Assembly (NCBI GenBank): GCA_016213865.1
Contig: JACQZL010000423.1
Coordinates: 9,678-73,677, forward strand
Direction of reading: 5' to 3'
DNA length: 64,000 bases
DNA from: Candidatus Rifleibacteriota bacterium
Lineage (GTDB): Bacteria > UBP17 > UBA6191 > JACPRK01
The notes under the pieces are model-generated. The model was not told the origin of the DNA, did not search any database, and was given only the letters and a program-made list of their open reading frames with translations. Of this stretch, positions 8,409 to 18,100 are shown piece after piece (within the stretch, counting starts at the first letter, position 1; each line of letters opens with the position of its first letter). Made by a program: the position numbers and the translations under genes.

Positions 8409-9746
8409 TCACCCTGCGAGTTCCGGAGGGTCGCTCTCCGGCGCCACTCCGGTCCGACGAGGCAGTCGGATGCGCACCTGGCGCACCAGATGGGGCGAGG
8501 CGTCGACCACCTCCAGTCGGACTCCTCCGCCGGCGTCCAGCTTTGCACCCTTTGCCGGGATCTGACCCGCGACGGCCAGGCATAGCCCGGCCACCGTCGT
8601 CCACTGGGCGTCCTCGTCGAAGGTCGTCTCGAGGGCGCGGTTGACCTCCCGGACAGTCGTGTGGCCCTTGACCAGGAAGACGCCTTCCGATTCTTGCTGC
8701 ACCAGCAACTCCGGAGCATCGTGCTCGCTGAACAGCTCGCCCACCAGTTCTTCCACCAAGTCCTCGTCGGTGATGAGACCGCAGACGGCGCCGTGCTCGT
8801 CGACAACGATCGCCAGACGCATCTGCCGCTTCTGCAACTCGTGGAAAACGGAGATCGCCTTCACCGTCTCGGGGACGAAATAGGCGGGGCGCAACAGGTC
8901 ATCCAGGACGATGAGCTGCTGGTCGGCCAGCATCGCCAGCACGTCCTTGGCGCCGACGTATCCGATGACGTTGTTGAGCGTGCCTTTGTAGACCGGCATT
9001 CGCGAGTGGCCTTCCTCGATCAGCAGCCGGGTGACCTCCTCCGGGGAAGCGTCGTGAGGGATCGCGTGGATGCGGTTGCGCGGCACCATCACGTCCCGCG
9101 CCAGCAGCTCGCCGAACTCCAGCGCGCGGGACGCCATCTCGCCGGTCCGGCTGTCGACGGCCCCGGACCGCGTCGCCTCGTGCACCAGTTGCTGCAGCTC
9201 CTCGGCCGAGAAGCGCATCTCGGTGAAGGTCGTGTGGTCGCCGAACGGCCGCAGCAGCAAGTTGGAGCTGCCCGAGAGGACTCGGACCAGCGGCAGGGTC
9301 AGCCACGAGAGCCCCAGCAGCGGCTTGGCGACCAGCAGCGCATAGGTCTGGGCCCACTTCAGCGCCAACGACCTGGGCACCAGCTCGCCCAGCACCAACG
9401 TGAGGTAGGCCACGACCGCGATCGTCATGACGTGCGCCAGGCCCCGGGCCCACCCGGGCGTCCACGCCAGTTCCACGAGCGCAGTCTGCACGGGAGGAAC
9501 TAGGATGCAGACTCCGTAGCCCGCCGCAACGACGAGCATCAGAGTCGTGCCGATCCGCACAGTCGCCACGAACTGCTCGGACCGTTCGCGAAGGGCCATC
9601 GCGGCCTTGGCCCCCCAGTGCCCATCCTCGACCAGTTGCTGCAGCCTCGCCTTGCGCAGGGCGAGCAAAGCGACCTCTGCACCGGCCAGCACGCCGCCGG
9701 CCAGGCTCAACGTCGCGAGGATGAGGAGATCGTGGAGGATGGACAC
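8409..9746 (-). CDS. CNNM/CorC-type transporter (DUF21, CBS pair, CorC_HlyC)
   Basis: This 445-residue protein has the full architecture of the hemolysin C/CorC group. A DUF21 membrane domain with about four helices covers about 1-180 (LAGAEVALLALRKARL early). A Bateman module of two CBS domains covers about 205-330 (VMVPRNRIHAIP, SRMPVYKG, LAIVVDEHGAVCGLITDEDL). A CorC_HlyC domain covers about 345-430 (VKGHTTVREVNRALE, TVAGLCLAVAGQIPAKG). Family members act in magnesium or other divalent-cation efflux at the inner membrane, gated by nucleotide at the CBS pair. It lies 74 nt after the HEAT-repeat gene on the same strand and could be the last gene of that operon. Confidence 0.92.
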   Translation of the reverse strand: MSILHDLLILATLSLAGGVLAGAEVALLALRKARLQQLVEDGHWGAKAAMALRERSEQFVATVRIGTTLMLVVAAGYGVCILVPPVQTALVELAWTPGWARGLAHVMTIAVVAYLTLVLGELVPRSLALKWAQTYALLVAKPLLGLSWLTLPLVRVLSGSSNLLLRPFGDHTTFTEMRFSAEELQQLVHEATRSGAVDSRTGEMASRALEFGELLARDVMVPRNRIHAIPHDASPEEVTRLLIEEGHSRMPVYKGTLNNVIGYVGAKDVLAMLADQQLIVLDDLLRPAYFVPETVKAISVFHELQKRQMRLAIVVDEHGAVCGLITDEDLVEELVGELFSEHDAPELLVQQESEGVFLVKGHTTVREVNRALETTFDEDAQWTTVAGLCLAVAGQIPAKGAKLDAGGGVRLEVVDASPHLVRQVRIRLPRRTGVAPESDPPELAG

Positions 9747-9820
9747 CGCGTTGCCGCCCTGACCTCAATCATAGCTCCGGACAGCCGCAAGTGGGGTCCG
9801 TCGGCTCCGACCCGGGTCCC

Positions 9821-11224
9821 TCACTTCGAACGGATCTTCGTCAGAGCCTTCATCACGTGCTTCTGGACCTGGCGCTGGGCCTCGGTCGTGACGACCGCGC
9901 CGGTCAGCTCGTCCAGCAGCTCGGTCAACGGTTCCACCATCTCGCCGTGGCCGATCTCACCCAGAGCGAAGGCCGCGCTCGATTGCTTGCGTGGGTCGCC
10001 CGAACGTAGCATGCCGAGCAACACGGCGACCGTTTGGCGACCGCCCAGCCGCCAGACGGCGAGAGCCGTCGTGGCCTGCACCCTGTGGTTCGGGTCCTCC
10101 AGGCAAGGCAGCAGGATCTCCATCATGCCATCGCAGGGGCACTGCGACAGCGCGTCGATCGCGTTGGACCGCACGCGCGGGTCCGAGTCCTTGAGGGCCA
10201 CGACCAGCATCGGGATGGCCCGCGAATCGCCCAGGTCGCCCAGGGCCCGGGCGGCGGTGGCGCGGGCTTGCGGGTTCTGGTCGCGGTCGCACAGGAGCCG
10301 GGCCAGCATCTCCACGGAGGCGACCGCGTCGAACTTGCGGCAGCAGGCCATCAGGTTCTGGCGGACGCCTTCGTGCGGTTCCTCGAGGTAGCGGGCACAG
10401 AGCGTGACGCAGTCGACCGGCCCCTGGCAGGTCAGCAGGCTCTTGGAGGCCAGCAGCCGCACCGGTTGACTCGGGCTGCCCAACCGCTCGATGAGGTAGG
10501 CCATCGACTCGGGCGGGGCCGGCACCTGACCCAGCAGGTAGACCGCCGACAGCTCGCGACGCTCGTCGTGGCTGGCCAGTTCCTCGCGAAGCTCGAGCCA
10601 GAGGGCGTCGCCGCGCTCGGGCCAGAGCAAGCGCATCGCGTTGGCCCGCACTCGCGGAGCCGGATCGCCCAGCATCCGCTCCGCGGCCGCGCTGTTCAGG
10701 GGGGGAGGAAGCCTGCCCAGCAACTCGACGGCGTTTGCCCGCACCCGCGCGTCCTCGTGCGCGAGGAACGGCGCCACCTCGTCAGCGGTCAGCTTCGGCT
10801 CCAGTCGTCCCAGCAACGAAAGGAGGCTCGCCACACAACGCGAGTCGCTCTCGCGGCCCAGCAGTTCGCGCACGCGCGGGAACTCGGCCGGGCCGATGCC
10901 GCCCGCCAGTTGCTCCAGCGCCGCGGTCCGCACCTCGACTCCGGAATTCCGCATCAGCAGGTGGAAGAGGTCGATCTCGCCCGGGGCGTGGAGGCGCCTG
11001 AGGGTGGCCACGATTTCGGGCACGCACTCCGGCGAACAGGCGGCCAGCTTCTGGAACAGCTCCCGGCGCACGTTCTCGGAGTCGTAGTCACCCAGGGCCC
11101 GGGCCGCGTAGCGGACGATGTTCGAGTCCTCGTCGGAGAGGAGCGCCAGCAGGCTCTGCAGGAATTCCTGGAACCCCGCGCCTTCCGTGGCCGTGCCGGG
11201 GGCTGTGCCGGAAGTGTCTGACAC
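9821..11224 (-). CDS. HEAT-repeat protein
   Basis: This 467-residue protein is almost wholly alpha-helical repeats of about 31-37 residues. Typical units are NIVRYAARALGDYD, ARVRANAVELLGRL, PRVRANAMRLLW, ARATAARALGDLGDSRAIPMLVVALKDSDPRVRSNAIDALSQ and HRVQATTALAVWRLG. No signal peptide or catalytic motif is visible. HEAT solenoids act as protein-protein scaffolds. It begins 12 nt after the stop of the Rad50-like ATPase gene, so the two are very likely co-transcribed and this may be a partner of that ATPase. That link is inference from position. Confidence 0.88.
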   Translation of the reverse strand: MSDTSGTAPGTATEGAGFQEFLQSLLALLSDEDSNIVRYAARALGDYDSENVRRELFQKLAACSPECVPEIVATLRRLHAPGEIDLFHLLMRNSGVEVRTAALEQLAGGIGPAEFPRVRELLGRESDSRCVASLLSLLGRLEPKLTADEVAPFLAHEDARVRANAVELLGRLPPPLNSAAAERMLGDPAPRVRANAMRLLWPERGDALWLELREELASHDERRELSAVYLLGQVPAPPESMAYLIERLGSPSQPVRLLASKSLLTCQGPVDCVTLCARYLEEPHEGVRQNLMACCRKFDAVASVEMLARLLCDRDQNPQARATAARALGDLGDSRAIPMLVVALKDSDPRVRSNAIDALSQCPCDGMMEILLPCLEDPNHRVQATTALAVWRLGGRQTVAVLLGMLRSGDPRKQSSAAFALGEIGHGEMVEPLTELLDELTGAVVTTEAQRQVQKHVMKALTKIRSK

Positions 11225-11236
11225 GGGGAGCGCCGC

Positions 11237-13861
11237 TCAGTTGCTGATGAGCTCGCGGGCCTCGAGGCTCGTCTTCACCAGGCGGTCGAAGCAAGGCTCG
11301 ATCCCCTGGGCGTGGGTCACCACGAAGACCTGCTCGAAGTTGCCGTGGAAGTTCTTCAGGAGGTCGAGGAACGACAGCCCGCGCTTGTCGTCGAAGCTGG
11401 AGAGCGGCTCGTCGAAGAAGAGGTACTGTTGAACGGTCGTGGAGAGCTTCGTCCCCAGGAGGGCCTTCGAGAACGCCAGTCTCAAGGTCAAGAAGAGCTG
11501 GTCGACGGTGCCCCCGGACATATTGCTGAGCGGCACGAAGTCCTGCTTGTCCGGCGAGAAGACCTCCACGTCCAGATCGGGGCTCACCCGGACCTGGCGA
11601 TACCGATCGCCGGTCAGCCGTGGCAGGACCCAACTGATGTACTCGGCCAGTTGCGGGCCAAAGCGCGCCCGCATGTGGTCCCTCAACTGGGCGAAGGTGT
11701 CGAGCAGCGTCTCGTGGACCTGCATCCGGCGCTGCAGCTCGACCTTGCGGGCGGCCAGGTCGGAGAGCAGCTTGTCGAGCTCGGCCCCGCGCACGATGTT
11801 GGGCTCGATCCGGGCCAGCTCTCGCCTGGCTTCATCGAGTTCCATGCGAGTGCGGGAGGCGGAGACCTCGAGGTCCTGCTTGCGTCGCGATAACCCGTCG
11901 GTCCGGGAGGCCAGACCCTCGCCGGCCCCGGCCAGGGACTCCAGCTTGGCAGCCTCGCGCTCCAGCAGTTGCTCCAGCATCGTGGGCTCGAGCGAGGACG
12001 TTCCGGAGTCGAGCTCGGCCAGGGCGGCGACATCGAGAGCGGCCCCGCTCACCGCGGGCTGCTTGGCCGCGGCGGTCTCGAACTCGGAGAACTCGCGGTC
12101 CAGAACTCCGGCTGGAGCGGCCTCCAACTGGAACTGGGCCTTGCGCGAACGATCGATCATCGTTCGGATGCGGGCCCGCCACTCGCGCACGTCGCCACTC
12201 TTGTAGGTGTCGCCGGCCGGACAGGCGGGGCGTACCACCCGGGCGTGGCCGCTGCGAGAGAGCCGTTCCAGCTCCAGTTCCAGATCCGCCACGAGGACTT
12301 CAATCTCGGCCAGCTCCCGGCGGACCGACGCCGCGTCCTCGCGCAGGGAGTTGACCCGGCCGACCAGTTCTTCACCGTGCCCGTCCGGCAGGTTGAGGAG
12401 CTCGCCGAAGCGGGAGAGGACGTTCCGCTGGAGCTCCTTGGCCCACTCGGAACCCGTCTGGGCCACGACGTCCGTCATCGCGGCGAGGTTGCCGGAATTG
12501 AAGCGGATGCAAGCCTGGCGCGAGGTCTCGCACTTGCCCACGTCTTCCGACAGCCGGTCCGCGTTGAGGCTGAGGCGAGCCCGGCGCTCTTCCGCGTCTC
12601 CGGCGCGGGACCACGTCAAGAGGCCCCACAGGAAGTAGAGGATGCCGAAGACGACGAAGAAGACGAAGGAGTAAGCGAGCCAGAGGTACGTGAGGGCCCC
12701 GCCCGCGACGACCAGCAGGCTCCCCATGCTGATGCGGCGGCGGTAGCGGCTCCTGAGCTGCTCGAGCTCTACGACGGATTCCTCGAACTTCTTCTTCGTG
12801 AAGGCAAGCTGCTCGGCCTTGGTCGCAGGGGTGATGAACGCCGCGTCCTCGGGGCGGTAGTCGGCGTCGAGGTTGTTGCGGAGCTGTTCTTCCAGCTCGC
12901 GCTGGCGAACGCGCATGACTCCGGTCAGCTCCTGCCGCTTGGCCTCGAGGAGGCGCAGGTCTTCCAGGCGCGTGCTGGCGGCGGCGGCATCGCGCTCCAG
13001 CGTTTGCAGCCGGGTCTGGAGCTGTCCCGCGGCCTGCCGCAGCCAGCCGGCCAGTCGTCCGAAGACGACGCCGTAGCCGCGGAGGATGGCCCGTAGGCCG
13101 AGCGCCCGGCTCACGCCGATCGCGTGACATCCCTGCGTCGCCTCTTCCAGTTCGATGGCGGCCCGCGAAAGCTCGGCCGTCCGGGTCGCGAGCTGGTTCT
13201 CTTGCTGCCGGATCGAGTCGGCAACACGGTCGCGCTCCTTCGGGTCGACCCTGACCTGCCGGGAGACCTCCCGGTGGACGACCATCTCCTCGTCGAGGGC
13301 GGTCATCTGGGCGCGGAACTCCTGGAGCTGAGCGTCGACGCGGCCTGCAGCCTCCTCGATGTTGTTGACCCCGATCATCTTGTCGAGCAGGCGCCGCCGG
13401 GCCTCGGGGCTGGAGTCGTGGAGCAGGTCCAGCTCCTTCTGGCCCAGATAGAAGGAATAACGAAACTCCTCGAACGAGATGGGCAGGAGGTCGTTGAGCT
13501 TGCGGTTGACGCGGCCGATCCCCTTGGCCAGGAGCTCGCCCGAGCGAGCGTCTTCCAGCTCGGCCGAGTAGCTGCCCTCACGGTCCAGTTCGCGGGTAAT
13601 GCGGTAGGACCCGCCATCCGGGGTCCGGAAACCGACGCGGACCTTGCACTGCTCGCGGTTCCAACTGATGACGTCCCGCATGTGGTCCTCGTCCAGGCGC
13701 ATCGTCCGCCCGTAAAAGGCGAACGCGATCACCTCGCCCAGCGTGGACTTGCCGGATTCGTTCTCGCCCAGGATGCCGATGATCCCGCGGCTGGGGAGGT
13801 TCCGGATGTCCAGGCGGTCGTACTTCTGGAAGTTCTCGGCCTCGAGGCTTTCAAGAATCAT
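11237..13861 (-). CDS. membrane-anchored Rad50/SbcC/YhaN-like ATPase
   Basis: This 874-residue ABC-ATPase has an N-terminal Walker A, GENESGKST (about 31-39), and a C-terminal signature NMSGGTVDQLFLTLRLAF with Walker B YLFFDEPLSSFDD, joined by long coiled coils. In place of a zinc hook there is a strongly hydrophobic hairpin at about 375-417 (MGSLLVVAGGALTYLWLAYS, then FVFFVVFGILYFLWGLLTW). This recalls Bacillus YhaN more than SbcC. The only hook-like motif is CPAG, with the second cysteine missing. No SbcD/Mre11 nuclease gene is adjacent; the upstream gene is a small unknown protein overlapping by 11 nt, and downstream is the HEAT protein. GGAGGG lies four nt before the ATG. Confidence 0.85.
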   Translation of the reverse strand: MILESLEAENFQKYDRLDIRNLPSRGIIGILGENESGKSTLGEVIAFAFYGRTMRLDEDHMRDVISWNREQCKVRVGFRTPDGGSYRITRELDREGSYSAELEDARSGELLAKGIGRVNRKLNDLLPISFEEFRYSFYLGQKELDLLHDSSPEARRRLLDKMIGVNNIEEAAGRVDAQLQEFRAQMTALDEEMVVHREVSRQVRVDPKERDRVADSIRQQENQLATRTAELSRAAIELEEATQGCHAIGVSRALGLRAILRGYGVVFGRLAGWLRQAAGQLQTRLQTLERDAAAASTRLEDLRLLEAKRQELTGVMRVRQRELEEQLRNNLDADYRPEDAAFITPATKAEQLAFTKKKFEESVVELEQLRSRYRRRISMGSLLVVAGGALTYLWLAYSFVFFVVFGILYFLWGLLTWSRAGDAEERRARLSLNADRLSEDVGKCETSRQACIRFNSGNLAAMTDVVAQTGSEWAKELQRNVLSRFGELLNLPDGHGEELVGRVNSLREDAASVRRELAEIEVLVADLELELERLSRSGHARVVRPACPAGDTYKSGDVREWRARIRTMIDRSRKAQFQLEAAPAGVLDREFSEFETAAAKQPAVSGAALDVAALAELDSGTSSLEPTMLEQLLEREAAKLESLAGAGEGLASRTDGLSRRKQDLEVSASRTRMELDEARRELARIEPNIVRGAELDKLLSDLAARKVELQRRMQVHETLLDTFAQLRDHMRARFGPQLAEYISWVLPRLTGDRYRQVRVSPDLDVEVFSPDKQDFVPLSNMSGGTVDQLFLTLRLAFSKALLGTKLSTTVQQYLFFDEPLSSFDDKRGLSFLDLLKNFHGNFEQVFVVTHAQGIEPCFDRLVKTSLEARELISN

Positions 13862-14057
13862 GGAGCCCTCCGATCTTCTTGCTCAGAAATTGCTTTCCGA
13901 GCTGCAGCGCATCGAGGTACAGGTTGACCTGTTCCCGGTTCCCGAGCCGTTCGGCGATCCGCACCTGGTTTTCGATGAAGTCCTCGAACTCCTTGCAGGG
14001 AGATTTCAGTTGGAGCCGATCGAAATCGAAAGATCCCTTGCCGTCGTTGTCCGCCAC
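13851..14057 (-). CDS. small unknown protein coupled to the Rad50-like ATPase
   Basis: This protein of about 68 residues is predicted helical and charged (FEDFIENQVRIAERLGN, then QVNLYLDALQLGKQFLSKK). The chosen GTG start has GGAAGG ten nt upstream; a GTG nine codons earlier (14084) is possible. Its last 11 nt overlap the ATPase start and hold that gene's ribosome site, so translation is probably coupled. It has no recognisable family. Its short length and position suggest an accessory subunit of the ATPase. Confidence 0.6.
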   Translation of the reverse strand: MADNDGKGSFDFDRLQLKSPCKEFEDFIENQVRIAERLGNREQVNLYLDALQLGKQFLSKKIGGLHDS

Positions 14058-14218
14058 AGCGGCACCGCCTTCCTGCCAAGTCACGTTTCTACCGGTCCCG
14101 AGAGGGCCCTTCTTGAGAACGCGTCCATTGTAGAGCCCACCATGCGTGAACGCAACGGGAGGAGGCGTGGAGGGGCTACGGACAAAGTCATCGGAAACAG
14201 GCTCGGCAAGCCGGATTC

Positions 14219-14286
14219 GTCACCCCCGCGCAAGCGGGGGTCCAGAATTGACGCGACTCCTGGATTCCCGCTTTCGCGGGAATGAC
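14219..14286. repeat. paired-hairpin intergenic repeat
   Basis: Two strong hairpins lie about 25 nt apart: CCCCCGC-GCAA-GCGGGGG at 14223-14240 (a GNRA tetraloop) and ATTCCCGC-TTTC-GCGGGAAT at 14264-14283. The outer ends GTCA..C and G..TGAC are also complementary. This layout matches a REP/BIME-like unit widespread in GC-rich genomes. No gene is present between 14085 and 14394. Confidence 0.65.
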
Positions 14287-14394
14287 GACCTTGCCGGGAC
14301 CCTGGGCGTGGGGGGGAGCAGGTCCGTTGGCGCAGGAGCTACCATCCCCATACGGCAATTTCCTTGTATAGTGCCTTCGCTCGGCCGACCCAGG

Positions 14395-14423
14395 TTGACA
14401 GTGGCCCGCCGCGGCAGAATAAT
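14395..14423 (+). promoter_or_regulatory. strong sigma-70-type promoter
   Basis: A perfect TTGACA (14395-14400) is followed after 17 nt by AATAAT (14418-14423). It lies 37 nt upstream of the small secreted-protein gene, with an AGGAGG ribosome site between. Confidence 0.75.
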
Positions 14424-14459
14424 TCAGCAGTCTCTCGCAAGAGAGGAGGAGTGAAAAAC

Positions 14460-14915
14460 ATGAAACGCAGCAAATGGCAAGCCTTGTTCCTCGTCTCGCT
14501 CATCGCCCTCTTTGGCGGCATTTCCATGACGGACCAGGGTCAGGTCGCCGTGCACTACATTCTGCGGAGCGTCGGGGCCGCTGCGGCCAGCCCGGATCGC
14601 TACCAGGTCAAGGTCCTGCTGCAGACGACCGACGGCCGCTCGTACGAGTACGTCGCCGCTCTCGACGATTCCGACATTCGGGACCTGCGTTCGAACCCCT
14701 CGGCCGGCCAGGAGAGGCAAATCCTGCTGGCCAAGAAGGCGATGGCCGAGCGCTACGGGTACTCGGAAGGCCGCTACGGCAACGACCACTACAAGATGCT
14801 GTCGAGCCCGCGCTTGATGGGTTTCAAGGTCACCGACACGGCCACCAACCGGACCGAGGACATGTTTCGTGAGGAACGCCGGCGAGGTAACTTCGCGAAC
14901 ATCTACGCCGAGTGA
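14460..14915 (+). CDS. small secreted or membrane-anchored protein, unknown function
   Basis: This protein of about 151 residues starts with a hydrophobic signal or anchor (QALFLVSLIALFGGISM, about 7-23). The mature part has a compact pattern (YQVKVLLQTTDGRSYEYVAALDDSDI, SEGRYGNDHYKMLSSPRLMG) with no recognised domain. The ATG start has GGAGG ten nt upstream; the GTG nine nt earlier is too close to that site. It is a monocistronic unit bounded by a near-consensus promoter and a perfect terminator, which suggests high expression of an envelope protein. Confidence 0.75.
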   Translation: MKRSKWQALFLVSLIALFGGISMTDQGQVAVHYILRSVGAAAASPDRYQVKVLLQTTDGRSYEYVAALDDSDIRDLRSNPSAGQERQILLAKKAMAERYGYSEGRYGNDHYKMLSSPRLMGFKVTDTATNRTEDMFREERRRGNFANIYAE

Positions 14916-14956
14916 TTCGGCCCGCTCCGGCGCCCGAGACGACCGGCAGGTTCATG

Positions 14957-14990
14957 ACACCCCCGCGCCAAGAGGTGCGGGGGTGTTTTT
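14957..14990 (+). terminator. intrinsic terminator of the small secreted-protein gene
   Basis: A perfect 10-bp stem (ACACCCCCGC with GCGGGGGTGT) and a 10-nt loop are followed by five T and CTAT. It starts 42 nt after the stop codon and separates this gene from smc. Confidence 0.85.
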
Positions 14991-15026
14991 CTATCAATTC
15001 GCGCTGTCCCGAAGCCGAGAATTCAA

Positions 15027-15055
15027 TTGACAAAAGTCGAAACCATCTATATTCT
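15027..15055 (+). promoter_or_regulatory. promoter of the smc-scpA-scpB operon
   Basis: TTGACA (15027-15032) and TATTCT (15050-15055) are spaced by 17 nt. A TATATT two nt earlier overlaps the -10 box. Transcription would start near 15062, leaving a leader of about 135 nt before smc. I see no clear regulatory structure in the leader. Confidence 0.6.
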
Positions 15056-15196
15056 TGTGTCGCATCTCGGGGGTCGCCAGCATCTCCTGAGCGGCGTCCA
15101 CCAGGGGCCGGCCGTAAAGTGTCACCGTTCGCGTGGTCTGGCCCATCGCCAGCGCGGACCCCTGCAGCCAAGTCCGCGCCACGTCGACCCTAGCTT

Positions 15197-18100
15197 ATGC
15201 CCCACGTCCTCGCTCGGGAGCTGGAAATAGACAACTTCAAGTCGTTCGGTAAGCGGACGGTCATCCCGTTCCGCCCCGGTTTCACGACGATTTTCGGTCC
15301 CAACGGCAGCGGCAAGAGCAACATCGTCGACTCGGTGCTCTTCTGCCTCGGCCTTTCCACGTCCAAGACGATGCGGGCCGAGCGCCTCCCCGACCTGATC
15401 AACAACATCAGCGGCCGCAAGGAGGCCCGCGTCTCGGTGCGGCTCGAGTTGACCGAGACCGCCCAGCTCGTCGAGATCCAGCGCGCCATCCGGATCACCC
15501 CCTCGGGGTACGCCAGCACCTACTACCTCGACGGCAGGCCCGTCACCCTGGCCGAGGTCCACCACCGGCTCTCGGAGCTTCAAATCAGTCCCAGCGGCCA
15601 CAACGTCATCATGCAGGGCGACGTCACCCGCATCCTGACGATGACCCCGCTCGAGCGCCGGCGCATCATCGACGAGCTGGCCGGCGTGGCCGAGTTCGAC
15701 ACCCGTATCGAGGACGCGAAGGCCGAACTGGCCAAGGCCGAGCGTCACATGGAGGACACTCAGCTCCTGCTGGGCGAGATCCAGACGCGGGTGAACGCCC
15801 TCGCCGCCGAGCGCGACAACGCCGTCAAGTATCGGGGTTTCCGCGACGAGCGCGGCACCCTGGAGCGGCTCGCCCAGGTCCTCGATCTGCAGGCCCGCAA
15901 GAAGCAACTGGCGCTGTTGGACCACCAGATCCAGACCCGCCTGCAAGAGCGGGCCGAGCTCGAGGACAAGAAAGCCGCTGTCGAGGTCAAGATCCAGGAG
16001 ACTGCCGGCCGGATGTCGCTCCTGCAGCAAGAGATTCGGGCCAAGGGCGAAGAGCAGCGCCTGGCCAAGTTGACCCGCATGGAGGAGCTCAAGGGCGAGC
16101 TGGCGCGACTCGAAGACCGCCGCGGACACTTCCAGTCCATCGTCTCCGAGAAGATGGAGCGAGGCCGTACCGTGGCCCGCGATCTCGACAGCGCCCGCCG
16201 CTCGCTCGACCTCAAGACCGCCGCAGTGGGCACGCACCAGGCCGAGCTGGCAACGCTCGATCAGCAGCTCGACAGGCTCAAGAAGGAACTGGCGAAGCTG
16301 CACGACAAGATCTCCCGCATCAACCAGGAGCACGCGGACACCATCTCCGAGGTGGGCCGTCTCCGCGGAGACCTGCAGGAGAAGAAGCTCGCCGAGATGG
16401 AGCTTCGCAGCTACCGCAACAGCCTGCAAGCCACCTTGGACGAGAACCGTCGCCACGCCTCGGAGGCCCAGGCCGCGCGTGCCGACATCGAAGCCAAGCT
16501 CGCCAACCTCCAGACCATCCGCGCCGACGGCGAGCAAACTCGCGCCTCGCTCCAGAGCGAAGCCGCCAAGGCCTCGACCCGCTCCGAGCTCCTGCGCCAG
16601 GAGCTCGCATCCAAGCGCACTCAACTGCAGGAGACGGATCGCCAGCTCCGGGCCGCCGATCGCGAGCACTCCGAGGCCGTCGCCAAGCAGCAGGCCCTGT
16701 CGGAGGGCGGCGCAGGCAGGGCCATGAAGGTCCTCTTCGAGGCCGGCATCCGGGGCATCCGCGGAACGGTCGGCGAGCTGGCTCGCATCCCTAAGGAATA
16801 CGCCGCAGCCATCGAAGCCGCCGCGGGCCGCCGCCTCGAGCACGTCGTCGTCGAGGACGAGAACGTCGGCGCGCGGTGCATCGAGCTTCTCAAGAGCGAA
16901 GGGGCCGGCCGGCTCACGTTTCTGCCTCTCACCAAGATCCGTGCGGACACTTCGCTGCCGTCCTTTTCGCAGTCGGGTTTTCTGGGCTTCGCTGTCGAGC
17001 TGATCGAGTTCGACCCCGAGTACCGGACCATCTTCGCCTACGTTCTCGGCCGGACGGTCATCGCCAAGACGCTCAACGTCGCTCTGCCCATGCTGGGCCG
17101 GATGCGCACGGTGACCCTGGACGGCGATCTCCTCGAGATGTCGGGCGCCATGACCGGAGGCTCGCGTCCCCAGGCCCGCGTACGCACCACGCGCGACGAG
17201 GTCGAGGCCAAGTGGCGCCGGGTCGTGGAACTGGAAAAGCGCATCGAGTCCCTCAAGCGAGAGATGGACGGCGCCGACAAGCAGCTCACCTCCGTGGCCG
17301 GCTACCTGGAGGAGACGCGCCGCTCCCTGGACAAGATCGACGTCGAGCTGACTCGTGACCGGGCGGAAGAGGCCGAAATGACGGCCGTCGTCGAGACCTC
17401 CAAGCAGAAGCTGGCCGAGCTGGCCGAGCGCTCCGCGAGTCTCCAGAAAGAGATCGAGGCCAGCAACCGCGAGCTCGTGCGTCTCGGACAGGAAGTGGCC
17501 GAGCAGGAGGACCACCTGGCCACGCTGGACCAGCAGCTCGCACAGCTCGCGCTCCAGGATTCTGCGGCCAAGGCAACCCGCATCGATGGCGAGATCCGTG
17601 TCTCGGAGGCCCAATCGCTGTCGCTCAAGGAGAAGACCAAGGCCCTGGAGCTGGAGATCGGGTTCCTCCAGAAGAACATCGAAGGCTGGCAGTCGGACCT
17701 GCAGCTCATCGAGACGGAGCTTTCGGGTCTTCGCAATCAGATCGAGGAGACGCGCGCGGCCTCCGAGGCCCTCTTTGCCGAGCAAGAGAAGATGAGCGGC
17801 GAGATCTCCGAGCTGTCCGAGAGCGTCAAGGCCCTCAAGACCGAGCGCGACCAGTTGTCGGCGGCGCAGGAGCGTCTCAAGGAGCAGCGCGAAGGTATCG
17901 AAGCGCGACTGTTCCGGGTCGAGGGGCAGCTTTCGTTGCAAAGCCGTGAGTTCGACGTCTTGCGCGAGGAGGTCGACCGGCTCGAGGCAGTCGACGCCCA
18001 GTTGCCGCCGGTCCTGGTCCCGGAAGGCGAGACTCTGGCAAGCTGTCAGGCGAAGGTGCTCAAACTCGCCGCCCAGATGGATGCGATGGAGCCGGTCAAC

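Noticed and set aside
12220..12240. Rad50-type zinc hook in the SbcC-like ATPase
   Set aside because: The motif is CPAG with only one cysteine, so a zinc hook is not supported.
14994..15182. 62-codon minus-strand frame between the terminator and smc
   Set aside because: No ribosome site or family, and it covers the smc promoter region on the other strand.
15122..17941. Very long open frame on the minus strand opposite smc (939 codons)
   Set aside because: It is the antisense shadow of a clear Smc protein in GC-rich DNA, is Leu/Gly/Asp/Val-rich and has no domain or ribosome site.
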